A stretch of DNA of 64,000 bases, from contig JAIWND010000019.1 in the NCBI GenBank assembly GCA_025330725.1, positions 597,806 through 661,805 of the forward strand. The letters are read 5' to 3'. Of this stretch, positions 1-11,079 are shown piece by piece. The notes below the pieces were generated by a model. It saw nothing but the letters and a program-made list of their open reading frames with translations, made no database searches and was not told the origin of the DNA. The stretch comes from Chlamydoabsidia padenii (Eukaryota > Mucoromycota > Mucoromycetes > Mucorales > Cunninghamellaceae). Within the stretch, counting starts at the first letter, position 1; each line of letters begins with the position of its first letter. Both the position numbers and the translations under genes were made by a program.

Positions 1-1040
1 TCCACTTTACGTTTTCTTCGCCTTGATTTATTAGAAGGGTCGCCTGAGGATGAGTCTTCATGCAAAGACAAGGAGAGTGCCATTGCAATGGTTTCGTCTT
101 CGGTTGGTTTTGGTGCCTTGATCCTCGTTTGACGCCAAGATGCCATCTTATACACTACAACCTTGTTATTAAAGTCATCTTCTTCATCGTCACCGTCAAG
201 ATTATTATTATCGCTGAGCATTGGTGTTGTTGTTGTTATTGGATCGAGTTGTTTGCTGGTAGATGTTGATGATATACTGTCGGAACGAGTATCCGTCGCA
301 CGAACCGAGTATTGAACTGTAGCTGGAGCTGGAGATGTTATGACCTGAGGAGGGTTAGGTAATGGTAAATGACCCCACTGCATCCACTGAAATTTTCGTA
401 AAAGCTGGTCCATGGATAATGACCGTTGTTTGGCGCATCGTTTGATATGACCCACTTTCCCACGCAGACCACCACTGGGAAACAGTTCATGGCAGCAAGG
501 ACAAAGATCGAGGTCCTGTAAGAAGGGTATAGAATGTCCAGCAAAAGTAGTCAGTCGTTCTCGTTCTTCTGCCTGATATTGTTCGGTTTCCAATTGTGTA
601 AGACATTGATCAAAGTGCCGTTCTTTGTATATCCCCACCAAATGACCAATGCTTTTGCCACAAAACGAGCAATAGTTCATGAATAAGGAATCTAACGTGT
701 CATTAGTAGCATCTCGTGTTGATGCCTGTGTTGAGCGTACCAGGCAGGAATCGATATGTCGTTGTCGGCTAAAACTTGTTTGAAAGTTGCTCAAGTTCTT
801 GTTGCAAAGTGGACAATGATATTCGCCGAGTGATTCAGTTTTTTTATTGGATAAAGGTGATGTAGAGGAGGGTGAAGAAGTATCAATAGTATCAAGTCCT
901 TTTACTGTTGGTTGAGAGTTTATGCCACTAGGTAAAGCCGTATCATCACTGTCGAGTCGTGTAGGTGTTGTATTATGAGGACGATTCAAAGATAAGAGTT
1001 GACGTCGCCTGGTTTTGTTGTTGTTGGAGCTTTTCAGCAT
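1..1040 (-). CDS. SLX4-like structure-specific endonuclease scaffold, 3' part cut off by window edge
   Basis: A single open frame runs from ATG at 1038-1040 to the left window edge, giving 346 codons with no stop, so the C-terminal part is missing. Three short C-x2-C...H-x3-C zinc modules are visible: CPLC with HIDSC near residues 76-99, CSFC with HFDQC, and CPCC with HIKRC near residue 180. The segment after the third finger (KVGHIKRCAKQ, then a MDQLLRKF helix) is the layout of UBZ4 modules in SLX4, which docks nucleases such as SLX1 and MUS81 for Holliday-junction and crosslink repair in the nucleus. A UIM-like stretch (ETIAMALSLSLHED) lies near residue 315. The rest is Ser/Thr-rich linker. 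The gene diverges from the ribosomal gene to its right across 134 bp. Family assignment rests on the fingers. RAD18-type or other UBZ4 proteins are alternatives. Confidence 0.65.
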   Translation of the reverse strand, partial: MLKSSNNNKTRRRQLLSLNRPHNTTPTRLDSDDTALPSGINSQPTVKGLDTIDTSSPSSTSPLSNKKTESLGEYHCPLCNKNLSNFQTSFSRQRHIDSCLVRSTQASTRDATNDTLDSLFMNYCSFCGKSIGHLVGIYKERHFDQCLTQLETEQYQAEERERLTTFAGHSIPFLQDLDLCPCCHELFPSGGLRGKVGHIKRCAKQRSLSMDQLLRKFQWMQWGHLPLPNPPQVITSPAPATVQYSVRATDTRSDSISSTSTSKQLDPITTTTPMLSDNNNLDGDDEEDDFNNKVVVYKMASWRQTRIKAPKPTEDETIAMALSLSLHEDSSSGDPSNKSRRRKRKV

Positions 1041-1081
1041 ATATAAACAATTGTTAAAGTAATCAAAAGGAAAGAGAAAGC

Positions 1082-1103
1082 GGCGGATTTTGAAATCCCG
1101 CCA
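1082..1103. promoter_or_regulatory. GGCGGGATTTGAAAT-type motif, near-palindromic copy
   Basis: The 22 bases read as GCGG-ATTTTGAAAT-CCCGCC, so the motif is present on both strands. It lies in the divergent promoter between the SLX4-like gene and eL27, 42 bp and 72 bp from the two start codons. Confidence 0.6.
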
Positions 1104-1174
1104 CACTCGCTCCATATGAATTTGACCAATGAACAGATCTACGCTTCCTTCTTTTCCCCTTTACTAAAAAAAAC

Positions 1175-2000
1175 ATGGTCAAGTTCATCAAGGCTGGTAA
1201 AGTACGTATCGATACAACCAACATACTTACATATAGATATAAATGGATATATATAATTTGGATGGATGGATGGATGGATGGATGGATGGGGGCGATTATC
1301 AGGCAACTCTCGAAGACATTACGAACATTAACACGCTCATTCTCTCCTTCTATAGGTTGTCGTCATTTTGCAAGGTCGCTACGCAGGCAAGAAAGCCGTC
1401 GTTGTCCGCAGTACGTAACAACACCTGCTCAAAAAAAAAAGACGAACCTCAAACACAACATTATCGACTTACGATCTCTCTCTCTCTCGTTCTTTTTTTT
1501 TTTTTTGTAAATTATAGACCACGATGAAGGTACCAAGGACAGACCCTACGGTTATGCCGTTGTTGCTGGTGTCGAACGCTCTCCTTTGAAGGTGACCCGT
1601 TCCATGGGTAAGAAGAAGATTGCCAAGCGCTCCAAGGTCAAGCCTTTCATCAAGATTGTGAACTACAACCACATGATGCCCACTCGGTAAGTGCTGACTC
1701 ACAAAAAGGATGAATGGATGTAATAATAAATTTGGCCATTTTATGTTGTCTGTAGTTATGCTTTGGAATTGGAACAAATCAAGGGTACCATCTCTGCCGA
1801 TACCTTCAAGGAACCCACTCAACGTGATGAAGCCAAGAAGGTAAGTTGGGTTAATAGGGAAAAGGTCCTTGTAGATGTGGTCTGACTCTTTTTATTTTTA
1901 TTTTTGCTGTTTTCTTTGTACATAGGTCATCAAGAAGCTCTTCCAAGAACGTTACCAAACCGGTAAGAACAAGTGGTTCTTCAGCAAACTCCGATTCTAG
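1175..2000 (+). CDS. RPL27: 60S ribosomal protein eL27 (RPL27), five exons
   Basis: Exons 1175-1201, 1356-1410, 1518-1686, 1756-1840 and 1926-2000 splice at GT-AG sites into a 136-residue protein, the usual eukaryotic L27 length. It begins MVKFIKAGK, has the KOW-like segment [14 protein letters not shown], continues with [18 protein letters not shown] and [20 protein letters not shown], and ends [14 protein letters not shown], the conserved C-terminus. It is a structural component of the large cytosolic ribosomal subunit. The first intron (1202-1355) carries a (GGAT)n run at 1260-1290. A 12-13 nt T tract lies just before the exon 3 acceptor. The promoter is shared with the divergent SLX4-like gene. 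The identification is secure. Confidence 0.97.
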
Positions 2001-2511
2001 TTTAGTTACTCATCTTTTTGGGTGGTCTTACTTATTTGATCTTACTACATAATAAATAAATAAATAAACTATTATCCTGTTTTGTTTTGTTGGACTCGAT
2101 ATCTATTTACAAATGTATGCAATAGGGCAGATTAAATCATGCAAAAAAAAAAAAAAAAAAGTTGGGTGTTTGTACGACTGACATCGAGGTATGAAATCAT
2201 ATGGGCGCTGTCCCCAGAAAAGGGAAAACACCCCGTTGTTACTTGGTAAGAGGTCGTCTGTACTTTGCGTTGATAGAGATGATAATTCGAAACGAATAAA
2301 ACAAGATATGATTGTTGGACTCAAAAGAGGCTGTGGAGAGCAGAATGTAAATCAACCCAATTTCAATTCCTGATGACCTTTACCCCATTTGACATCTACA
2401 TGGACATATCACACATACACAAGACAATAAGAGTATAATATAAATGCTTTTTTTTATTATTATTATTAATATGGTAACAATCTATTCAAATATCTACAAC
2501 AATCTAATAAT
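2001..2511. other. Intergenic, convergent 3' ends
   Basis: This holds the 3' ends of eL27 and of the leftward gene. AATAAA-like clusters occur at 2050-2068 and a run of 19 A at 2142-2160. No coding signal is visible. Confidence 0.6.
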
Positions 2512-3053
2512 CTACATATCCTTGACCGCCTTACCACCTTCATCCTCGTCCTCTTCCAGCGAGGCACCAGTATCATTGAGATGAGCCATCCAGTCTTGGT
2601 ACATCCACATGATATCATCCCAGTTATAGTCATCCAGTGAGCATCGATTATCATTAGCCTTGATCCATTCCACCAGTTGATCCACCGACCCACCTTGTTG
2701 TTCAATCTTGTCACGTTTCTGATCCAATGTGTCCTTTTCCTTTTGGTAGCGTTGTTTGACCACGGGGATATCCATTCTCCAGTTAAATGATGTCATGATC
2801 CGAATGGCACGAACAATGGCAAGATGAGCGAGATGAAGCATTATTGGTCCTTTATGAGAATCCATCATGCATGCATCTGATATTAATCGCCATACATTAT
2901 AATCCCGTTTCCTTTGTTTGCTGTATTCTACTAGGCATGAGATTGCTTCGGGTGATCGGTTGCACATGGGGTAAAAGCGTCCTTTCACCAAGAGACTACC
3001 GACTTCATACGTTGTCTAGAACCAAAAAAGTTTAGTTCACTTGATACATTGTT

Positions 3054-3086
<33 letters not shown>

Positions 3087-3501
3087 TACCTGTTTACGAT
3101 CCAAAAGACATTTCAATTGATCCCAGTCTTCCAGTCGAGCGGCGCAATGGATAGCTGTTTCCACCATTTCACGAGTATTCACCACTTTACATTGTTCTTC
3201 CGATTCCACAATGTTAATATATAATAAAGCCTTGTCTAAAGCCTGTTGATAACGACCATGAAGATAATCGTGTTCAATGGCATGTTTGAATTGCACAGGT
3301 CCAAGCTTTGCGAGCATCAACTGTCGAGGATCCCCTAAATTTTGAAACCACTAAACAACCCATCTGTTAGTCATTAATATGATTCTAGTCTTTTCTTACC
3401 CCATCTGTTTCTTCTTTAGCTTGATAATCAGTGATCAGTGGAATAACCTTTCGTTCACTACTGGCAGTAAACACATCATCGTCAAAATTAAAGTCTTCCA
3501 T
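2512..3501 (-). CDS. TPR-like protein of unknown function, three exons
   Basis: On the minus strand, exons 3501-3400, 3350-3090 and 3015-2512 join in frame into 288 residues. The start MEDFNFDDDVF was preferred over an upstream ATG because the longer version reads through a poly-T tract. Residues about 34-120 look like helical TPR-type pairs (QFKHAIEHDYLHGRYQQALD and AIHCAARLEDWDQLKCLL). The middle is also helical, and the C-terminus is charged and acidic (EEDEDEGGKAVKDM). The order of an acidic start, a W-F motif and then helical repeats is reminiscent of human C8orf76-type TPR proteins, but that is a weak impression. No catalytic motif is seen. Intron 2 carries an (AT)n tract at 3055-3078. 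A copy of the window-wide GCGGGATTTGAAA motif sits 77 bp upstream of the start. Confidence 0.7.
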
Positions 3502-3577
3502 CGAGTCTACAGGAGAGTAAAAGAAATAAAAGAATCGGGTTCTCAAAAAAAAAAAAAAAAAAAAAAAGTCGACTTGA

Positions 3578-3590
3578 GCGGGATTTGAAA
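3578..3590 (+). promoter_or_regulatory. GCGGGATTTGAAA motif
   Basis: Exact core copy 77 bp upstream of the leftward TPR-like gene's start codon. Confidence 0.55.
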
Positions 3591-3740
3591 AAGCCACCTC
3601 TAAAGATGCATGGACCTTCCCCTCCCTTTTCAAACGAAGGTATTTTTACTATAAAAAAACCTTATACCAATATGTAATACTCTAGTATGAATATCACAAA
3701 GTTTGTCACGGAAGAAGAGTATGTACCTTTTTCTTTAAGC

Positions 3741-3756
3741 GGCGGGATTCGAAAAT
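3741..3756 (+). promoter_or_regulatory. GGCGGGATTCGAAAAT motif variant
   Basis: Second copy in the divergent spacer between the TPR-like gene and the siderophore synthetase, 650 bp upstream of the latter. Confidence 0.45.
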
Positions 3757-3933
3757 ACAAAACTATCATGTGGGTCACACTGTACCTACTTTTATATTCC
3801 CGTGCAAAGGGAGATTGAATGAAGAATGAGTCTATTTTCTTTTCTAGGGGTTCCTTTCATACTAACAAAGGTAATAAACTCACATCTGATCTCCTTTTAG
3901 CTTCCACACCAAACTTATTTTGTATATTGATAT

Positions 3934-3940
3934 CTTATCT
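3934..3940 (-). promoter_or_regulatory. GATA-factor site (AGATAAG)
   Basis: Matches HGATAR, the site bound by fungal iron-responsive GATA repressors. It is one of four in the 460 bp upstream of the siderophore synthetase. A single site would be chance, so the cluster carries the weight. Confidence 0.35.
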
Positions 3941-4110
3941 GATTGATTTAATCCCTCTAAAGGTGATCGATTGATGATGATGATGATCAATCGTATTGTA
4001 TTTCATTTTTCACTTGATTAGGATACCCATGATCACTATTAAAATAAAAAGCATGACCAATATCAGTAGTGTATATGTACGACATGAATAAGAAGATCTT
4101 TTCATAGATA

Positions 4111-4116
4111 TGATAA
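4111..4116 (+). promoter_or_regulatory. GATA-factor site (TGATAA)
   Basis: HGATAR match in the upstream region of the siderophore synthetase. Confidence 0.35.
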
Positions 4117-4187
4117 CACAGAGAAACAAGAGAATCATCTGAGTTTTTTTTTTATATCGTACAGAGTGCAAAAGTAGTACCCGGATC

Positions 4188-4193
4188 TGATAA
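4188..4193 (+). promoter_or_regulatory. GATA-factor site (TGATAA)
   Basis: HGATAR match about 200 bp upstream of the siderophore synthetase start. Confidence 0.35.
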
Positions 4194-4273
4194 TTCTCAG
4201 CAACTAACTTTTCGATTGGGGTAAAACACTAATCTCTCGCGTCACTCTATCGTTCAGTTTGGCTCAAACAATC

Positions 4274-4279
4274 AGATAA
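4274..4279 (+). promoter_or_regulatory. GATA-factor site (AGATAA)
   Basis: HGATAR match 114 bp upstream of the start. A TATA-like TATAAATTA at about 4301-4309 lies between it and the gene. Confidence 0.4.
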
Positions 4280-4392
4280 TTTATTAAACGCCGACTGCGC
4301 TGTATAAATTATAGCAGGGATTTTTTCTTTGCCTTTCTTCTTCTTTTACTTCCTTTTCCCCCCTATCAAACACATCTCTCCATCAGCAAAAC

Positions 4393-6519
4393 ATGCCTGT
4401 TTTATCTTCCACGGAAAAGAATGCCTATTATGCAAAGTTTGCTACTACTTCGCGTCTAATTGCCTGTCTTGTCTCTGAAGGTTTGGTCAAAGCTGTCTAT
4501 GTGCCATGTGCGGACGTCGAAGCATCGAATATCAAGGGTCTGTGTTTGCTACTTTTACCAACCAAGTCCACCCTGACAGGCTTACAGGATCTTTTGGCAG
4601 TGGTTCCTTTATCTGGTGTGCCCATTCTGGAAGGCTCTTCTTTTACGATTCAAGACATCAAGTGTGCATCGATTAGTCTGGTGGATGGCTGGGATATGCT
4701 TCCTCATATTTACTCTCCCACCGCGCAAACGTTGGAATCTGTCAACACCATTACTCTTCCTCCTGTGACGAATGCTCAAGCTACCACTCAGGCGGTGGCC
4801 AGAAAACTGTCCTCCTTATTATCGGTGACGGTGGGCGCTCACCAGTTGGTGGATGGATTTGACGCTGTGCAACTATGGTCTCATTTTGCTGTTGACTACA
4901 AAGTAAATGAAAAACTCATGCAACTGATTGCTCAAGAATTGGACTCTTCTATGCTTTATCAAGGTAAGAAAAAACATACACGAATTATAATACCCTAACT
5001 GACCAACTTTCTATACATGTAGCTCATGCTTATAATCACCCAAAGTTACTTCCTTCCTTGGAATCCTCTACTGTTGAATGGGAACAAGTTATCCTCGAAG
5101 GCCATGCTACTCATCCTGTAAGTAATAATAATCGAATAAACATAGGCTGGGGAGTGATAGAAACAAAAGTGACTCACTCATTCCCTCATTTTTATTAGAT
5201 GCACAAGGCAAGAAAAAGCTTCGCTCCCATGGCACCATTACACCCTGAAGAAACCAATCTCGAAAGTCCCAAGATCCGATTACTGGCCATTCCCAATGAC
5301 TGTATGAAACTTCGTGGTGACTTTGAATCCTTATCTCGGTCCTTGGTGGATATCATGCTCAATAAATCTACTCTTGAAAATGAAAGTGACGACAATGCCA
5401 CCACTCTTCGTGCAAAATGGTCCAATCACATTTTGATGCCTGTCCATGAACTCCAACTTGCCAACATCCAACATCTCTTCCCCAATGTACACATCTTTCC
5501 CGAAATCAACCATATCACTGTGCAAAGCTTGACTTCCATCCGATCCGTGGCAGTACCCGATCTCTTCCCTGGTATGAGTCTCAAGCTGTGTTTAGGTATC
5601 AAGGTCTCTTCTGCTCTTCGTACCATTACTCCTTACAGTACCTACTTTGGCCCTGGATTCTCTGCCAATGTGGTGCCTCAACTAACATATGACGCCAAGG
5701 TACTCACCATCGAACGGGAATTGGCCAGTGCGGTGTATGATCACGATGATACGGATATTGCCAAACATTGTAGCTGTGTACTACGTGAAGCGGTGGAGTA
5801 TGATGCTGACAATCAAGATACTATCGTGCCTTGTGCTGCTTTGGTGGAAAAGATTCAACGTCCTGATACAGATATCACTTTGGTCAAGCATGTATGGAAT
5901 TTGGATACGGATGAAAAACGTGTGGACTTTTTGGATCGCTATATTGACTTGGCTCTTCAAGCATTCTTACCTCCGGCTTTGATAAATGGCGTAGCATTTG
6001 AAGCTCATGGACAAAATACGTTGGCTCGATTTGATAAAAAGACTGGATTACTCAAAGGGTTTGTGATTCGCGACTTTGGTGGTATCAAGGTACATCGACC
6101 GACTTTGATCAAGTCTGCTGGTGTAGATATCGATATCCTTCCTGATAGCTGTGTAGTGGCCGATACTCCTGATGATGTAAGTTGAAGGAACAAAAGTAGT
6201 AAAGATGATGATACTGATTCTCCCTCTTTCTTAACTTTACTTGCTTTAGGTATTCAAGTTGTTGTATCATACCTTGATTCATTCTCACTTGCAACGCTTG
6301 ATTCGTGTATTGGATCTTCATTATGATGGTCGTGGATGGGCTATGGTGCGAAAACATTTGACTCGATTGGTACCCAAGGATCACTCACTATGGAAACCTT
6401 TTATGGAAGATGAAAAGGTGCCTGGAAAATGTCTGGTTAAAATGAAGATTGAAGAATTATATCGTGATGTAAGTAAAAAGTCTATTACCATTTAAAAGGG
6501 TCTGATAACTAACTAATCA

Positions 6520-6560
<41 letters not shown>

Positions 6561-6625
6561 ATCTATAGTATATTTACAGTCCTGTTCCCAATATGGTCCA
6601 ATACCGCCCTAGTGCTGTAGTTTAA
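4393..6625 (+). CDS. rfs: NIS siderophore synthetase (IucA/IucC family), probable rhizoferrin synthetase
   Basis: Exons 4393-4963, 5023-5117, 5199-6176, 6250-6468 and 6569-6625 sum to 1,920 nt, giving 639 residues, the usual size of NRPS-independent siderophore synthetases. Family signatures are EGHATHPMHKARKSF (residues about 211-225), the ATP-site block of IucA/IucC, then FEAHGQNTLARF and the FhuF-like segment RDFGGIKVHRP in the C-terminal half. These enzymes adenylate a citrate carboxylate and condense it with an amine. In Mucorales the product is rhizoferrin, made from two citrates and putrescine. A cytosolic location is likely, since no signal peptide is seen. Upstream are four HGATAR boxes, suggesting iron repression by a GATA factor. 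Intron 4 contains a T32 tract. Substrate choice cannot be read from the sequence, so rhizoferrin is inferred from the lineage. Confidence 0.88.
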
Positions 6626-6767
6626 TATAGTATATGTTTTTAGACTAATGTATTATATTGTTGTTGTATTTTAATGCTCTTCACATCTTTTATGCCTTTT
6701 ATATCCTCCTCCTCTCTCTTTAGAATAAAATAAATGCATCTGTCTTCACCAGCTAAAAGTTGATCAC

Positions 6768-6781
6768 GCGGGATTTGAAAT
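6768..6781 (+). promoter_or_regulatory. GCGGGATTTGAAAT motif
   Basis: Perfect copy 130 bp upstream of the sulfate permease start and 140 bp after the siderophore synthetase stop. A TATA-like TTTATAAATA lies at about 6848. Confidence 0.55.
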
Positions 6782-6910
6782 ACCGATTTTGCTTCTCGGC
6801 ATATCAGGCATTTTTCTCGCCCCGTCTCCTTTTTATCTCTTCTTCTTTTATAAATACAGCCGAACCAAGATCAATGTCATTGTCTCGCTTCTTTTACATT
6901 TATTCCTGCA

Positions 6911-9430
6911 ATGACATCCATTATCCTTGACTATCCTCAAGATCATTTTGGCAGTCGCATGGCTCATCTTGGTCAACGTATTCCGCGACTCTTCAAGGCC
7001 TATTTAACGAGCTTCTTCCCCATCTTCCAGTGGATACATCGTTACCGTTTTTCGGTAAGTCGCCACCCTCCCTTTTTTTTTTTACTACATTCTTTTACTT
7101 ATACTGATTCTTCTTCTTCTCTTTAGTGGCTCTTACAAGATATGATTGCGGGGTTGACGGTGGGGATCGTACTGGTGCCACAAAGTATAGCTTACTCCAA
7201 AGTCGCCACCCTTCCAGCTCAATATGGTCTATAGTAAGTCTCTCTCTCTCTCTCTATCTCTTTTTCTCTAATTCTAACTTTGTGTTTGTTGATGTGGGAA
7301 TGATAAAAGCACTTCTTTTGTAGGAGTATCTATTTACTGTTTCTTTGGCACTTCTAAAGACATATCTGTTGGAATGACATGCAAGTAATAAATCATCGAT
7401 GAATGTTTTCACTCACTCTTTTATCTAGCCACGGTGTCCTTGATGGTAGGAAAAGCAATCGGTCAAGTTCAAGCCATTTATCCTGACATTCCTAGTCCGC
7501 AAATAGCAGTAACTCTATCTCTGGCTACAGGTCTAATCACTCTTCTTATTGGCATCTGTCGTTTGGGTATCCTGATTGATTTTATACCACGTAAGTGACA
7601 ACAATAATATCAATGGCTTATTTACTGTATTGTTTGGATGGATTTAAAATAGAACCTGCCATTGCAGGCTACATGACAGGTTCGGCTATTACAATTGTAC
7701 TGGGGCAGGTACAGTAGTATGAAAAAAAAAAAAAAAGAATCTCCGTATAATACTGACATGCTTTTTTTTTTTCTTCTTCTTCTTAAAAGTTACCTAAGCT
7801 ATTTGGTTTGAATACAGTAAATACTCGTGATTCTCCTTACCTCATCATTATAGACTTCTTCAAATCTCTACCATTGACCAAACTGGATGTGGCATTTGGA
7901 CTGACCAGTCTGGTATTACTCTATTTGGTGCGATTCGGGTCCAATTATGCTTCTCATCGATTCCAAAACAAGGGGATGTTTTATTTTGGTATTATGCGAA
8001 ATGGATTGGTGGTCATTCTCGGTACTCTGGCCAGTTTTCTTGTCAATCGAGGGAAAAAGGCCAATGTGATCTCCATCATTAAAAATGTACCACCTGGTTT
8101 TGATGCTCTGGCGGTTCCTATGGTGGACTGGCGAATCTTGCCAGCGGCTTCCTCCATCTTGCCTTCGATTCTCCTACTCATGGTACTTGAACATGTCTCG
8201 GTGGCGAAATCCTTTGGCAGTATTTACGATTATACGATCAGTCCAAATCAAGAAATCTTTAGCATTGGAATCAGTAATATTCTCGGCTCCTTTTTTGGGT
8301 AAGTAGGTAGGGTATGGGGGATATAAGAAAAAAACAAACAAACTAATATTCTGATTCTCAATAGGGGTCCTCCATCAACTGGGACTTTTAGTCGAACTGC
8401 CATTAATGCAAAATCGGGGGTTAAAACACCTTGTGGAGGGATGTTCTCGGCTCTGGTGGTGGTGTTGGCCTTGTACGCCTTGACGCCTTGCTTTTACTAT
8501 ATCCCAGACGCTGTCTTGTCCGCGGTGGTGATTCATGCGGTAGCTGATCTTGTCTCATCTCCAAGTTATCTCAAGTCTCTTTACAATACAAGTCTTTTGG
8601 AATGTCTCATTTGGTTCAGCGCGGTAGTGGTGACAGTATTTCTCGATATTCAAATGGGGATATATGTCGCTGTAGGTCTGTCTTTGGTCATTATGCTTCT
8701 TCGATCTGCAAGACCACCTGTCAACATACTATCTCGGGTTTCATCCTTGTCTCCAAAGATGTCAAATCCGGAACTATCAGATCAACACTATGTCTATGTG
8801 GATGAAAAGGATCCCAATTATGATCAGCAATCCATTGTCCCTCTTCCGTCTGGTCTTTTGATTTTTCAACTCGTCGAATCTATGCTGTATCCTAACGCCA
8901 ATGCCATCTGTGAAGCCATTCGGTCTGATGTAAAAGCACGTACACAATGTGGCGCCTCTTCATCTCATCATGATATACCATGGAGTCAACAAGTACCCGA
9001 GCCTATGGATTCAACTCTGCGACTTTTACGACCCGTGCTACGTGGAATCATCTTGGACTTGTCAGCTGCTCATCGGATGGACTCGACCGCCCTCACGACC
9101 TTGGCCAATCTCCGCAAGACTCTGGACACTTATGCTGGCCAGACGGTAGAATGGCATTTTGCTGGTTTACGGCATAATCAGCTCCGTAGGAATTTAATCT
9201 ATCATGGCTTTGGAGAGCCCATCTGCAACAACAACATCACGGACGAAAAACAAACTCAACACTCACAGGTGGACCTTGCTTACATCAACTCGGCTGACGA
9301 AGAAATTGCAAGTGTCTTGATTAAAGAAACATCCGGTAATCGGCTCCCTCGAGACAAATGTCCTCATTTCCACTGGGATATTGATACTGCTGTCCATTTT
9401 ATTAATAAACGGTGGAATAACTCTTCTTGA
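6911..9430 (+). CDS. SulP/SLC26 sulfate permease with C-terminal STAS domain
   Basis: Seven exons (6911-7054, 7127-7233, 7310-7380, 7429-7590, 7653-7708, 7790-8298, 8365-9430) give 704 residues. Signatures: AGLTVGIVLVPQSIAYSKVA and LPAQYGLYTSFVG in the first transmembrane helices, EPA/QPAIAGYMTGSAI, GPPSTGTFSRTAINAKSGV (SulP signature region) and about a dozen hydrophobic segments. A cytoplasmic STAS domain occupies roughly residues 500-700 (GIILDLSAAHRMDSTALTTL). It is expected to import sulfate with protons at the plasma membrane. The third intron (7381-7428) starts GCAAGT and therefore appears to be a GC-AG intron; frame and family alignment both require it. The gene follows the siderophore gene on the same strand, but nothing suggests a functional link. 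Molybdate or other anions are possible substrates. Confidence 0.92.
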
Positions 9431-10080
9431 CGATGGCGTTTACATAGATTAGATCTTCTTTTTTGTAAATTATCTCACCTAGTTTAGTTTATTGTACACC
9501 TTAAAATAAAGTCTCTTTCTTTTATTATTATTATGGACTTGATTACTATGGATTCCTCTCTCTTCATAATGCTACAAGGAGCGGTGATTAAAAATGAAAT
9601 GCCGACATGTTGTACAATCATGCATCATTCATCTAATATCATCAGGCACTCCTGGATGCTTTATTATCAGGAGTTTACCCCAGATTAATAAAACACTGAA
9701 ACTGCATACTGCAAGCATGGGTTTTCTTCCGGATTACAAATGCAACAAGGTAAAACCGGTGCTATTTTACTAGCTACCTATCCTCGGTTTGAATCGAAAT
9801 AGTACTATGTATACACATCATACAAAAGGATTAATGGGGGATGGTGCGGAGTTTCTGCTCCAAAGTATATAACGCATGACACAGGGCTGTAATGTTGCCG
9901 ACCCTTCCCCAATCCAATATCATCAAAAGACACTGTAGTCATTAAAAAAGAGGCCAAATATTCGAGTAAACCAGATGGCAGACATTAATTACTTTATTTA
10001 ATATTATTAGTATTATTATATATAAAAAAAAAAGAAGAAGTTTGAGGGGTAAAGTAAAACGATTACATGGACTATACTAG
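9431..10080. other. Intergenic, convergent
   Basis: 3' regions of the permease and of the leftward Ras gene. Polyadenylation-like AATAAA occurs at about 9505. Otherwise AT-rich with no open frame of note. Confidence 0.5.
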
Positions 10081-10901
10081 TTAAAGCACCAGACACTTTT
10101 TATTCTTCTTGTATTTTTTCCCTTGGTTGATTTGACTTGCTCCTTCCCGATTAGCCCGAATAGTTCTGACCACGGTATAAAATGAGCGTTCCACATTGAC
10201 ACAGGTTTTTGCAGATGTTTCGATAAAGTCGCAGCGTAAATGTCGAGCCATTTGGAAGCCTTCTTCTCGTGATACTTCTCGTTCAGTGATCTTGTCGCAT
10301 TTGTTTCCCACCAAGATGATCGGTACTGTATCCACATCCTTCACCCTAAAGATTTGATCCCGGAATCGTTCCACTCGTTCAAATGTTGATCTGGATGAGA
10401 TGGAATAGACAATTAAAAAGCCTTCACCGTCTCGGATCCATTGGTCACGCAGCGCCGTATATTCTTCTACATTATCCCAAAAAGTGTTAATCAAAGATAT
10501 CTCTCTATCTCTATATATATACTCTATCTCTTACCTTGTCCAGCTGTATCCAGTACCTCGAGTACACAGGGTTGATCGTCTATCACTACTTGTTTTCGAT
10601 AGGAATCTTCAATCGTTGGGTCATATGTCTACTTGAAGAGAGGAAGGGATCAGTGCCAGCTTTATCTTGAGTGTATCTGACCAAGAGTTACCTCTATTAT
10701 AACATGTATACATAAAAGACAAATGAGTTGACGTTTTGATATATTGTGACAAATCTTACCAACAAAATGATTCAAGCAGAGTTGTATAGTCAAGGCAGTC
10801 TATGCAAATGTGAGATGGGTTAGTTCATGACTAATATATGAGATTATACTTACTTTGCCTACACCACCGTCACCAAGCACTACTATTTTGTAGAGCATCA
10901 T
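10081..10901 (-). CDS. Ras-family small GTPase (KREV-1/Ras2-like), CAAX box CLVL
   Basis: Minus-strand exons 10901-10854, 10799-10760, a 2-nt microexon 10693-10692, 10628-10535 and 10466-10081 sum to 570 nt (189 residues). Motifs in order: P-loop GDGGVGKTALT, switch [13 protein letters not shown], switch [26 protein letters not shown], a basic tail and CLVL, which predicts geranylgeranylation and membrane anchoring. The wording GDGGVGK and [14 protein letters not shown] is that of fungal KREV-1/Ras2-type proteins, which act in polarity and morphogenesis. The codon joining V and T before YDPT needs exactly two bases. The only canonical solution seen is AG flanked by ATAATAG and GTAACT, giving Glu as in the fungal consensus HFVETYDPT. 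The second Met (10898) is an alternative start. Confidence 0.9.
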
Positions 10902-11079
10902 TGTCTGAAGAGATGGAATGTATCTAGTTTTTAAGGGTTAGAAGAGGTTACGTATGAAACCGAAACAAAAGAGAGAGAAAGAGAGAGAGAAAATATGAGG
11001 GAGACACCACATGACTGAAATCCCGATAGGTGGGCTGTCAGCTTCCCCCCAGAAAAATGAAACAGTGCACCAAAAACGT

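Noticed and set aside
1260..1290. GGAT repeat giving DGWMDGWM open frames
   Set aside because: Simple repeat inside the first intron of the ribosomal gene.
4393..9430. Siderophore synthetase plus adjacent permease as a siderophore biosynthesis/transport cluster
   Set aside because: The second gene is a SulP permease with STAS domain, a sulfate-type transporter, separated by 285 bp with its own promoter motif. No siderophore function is implied.
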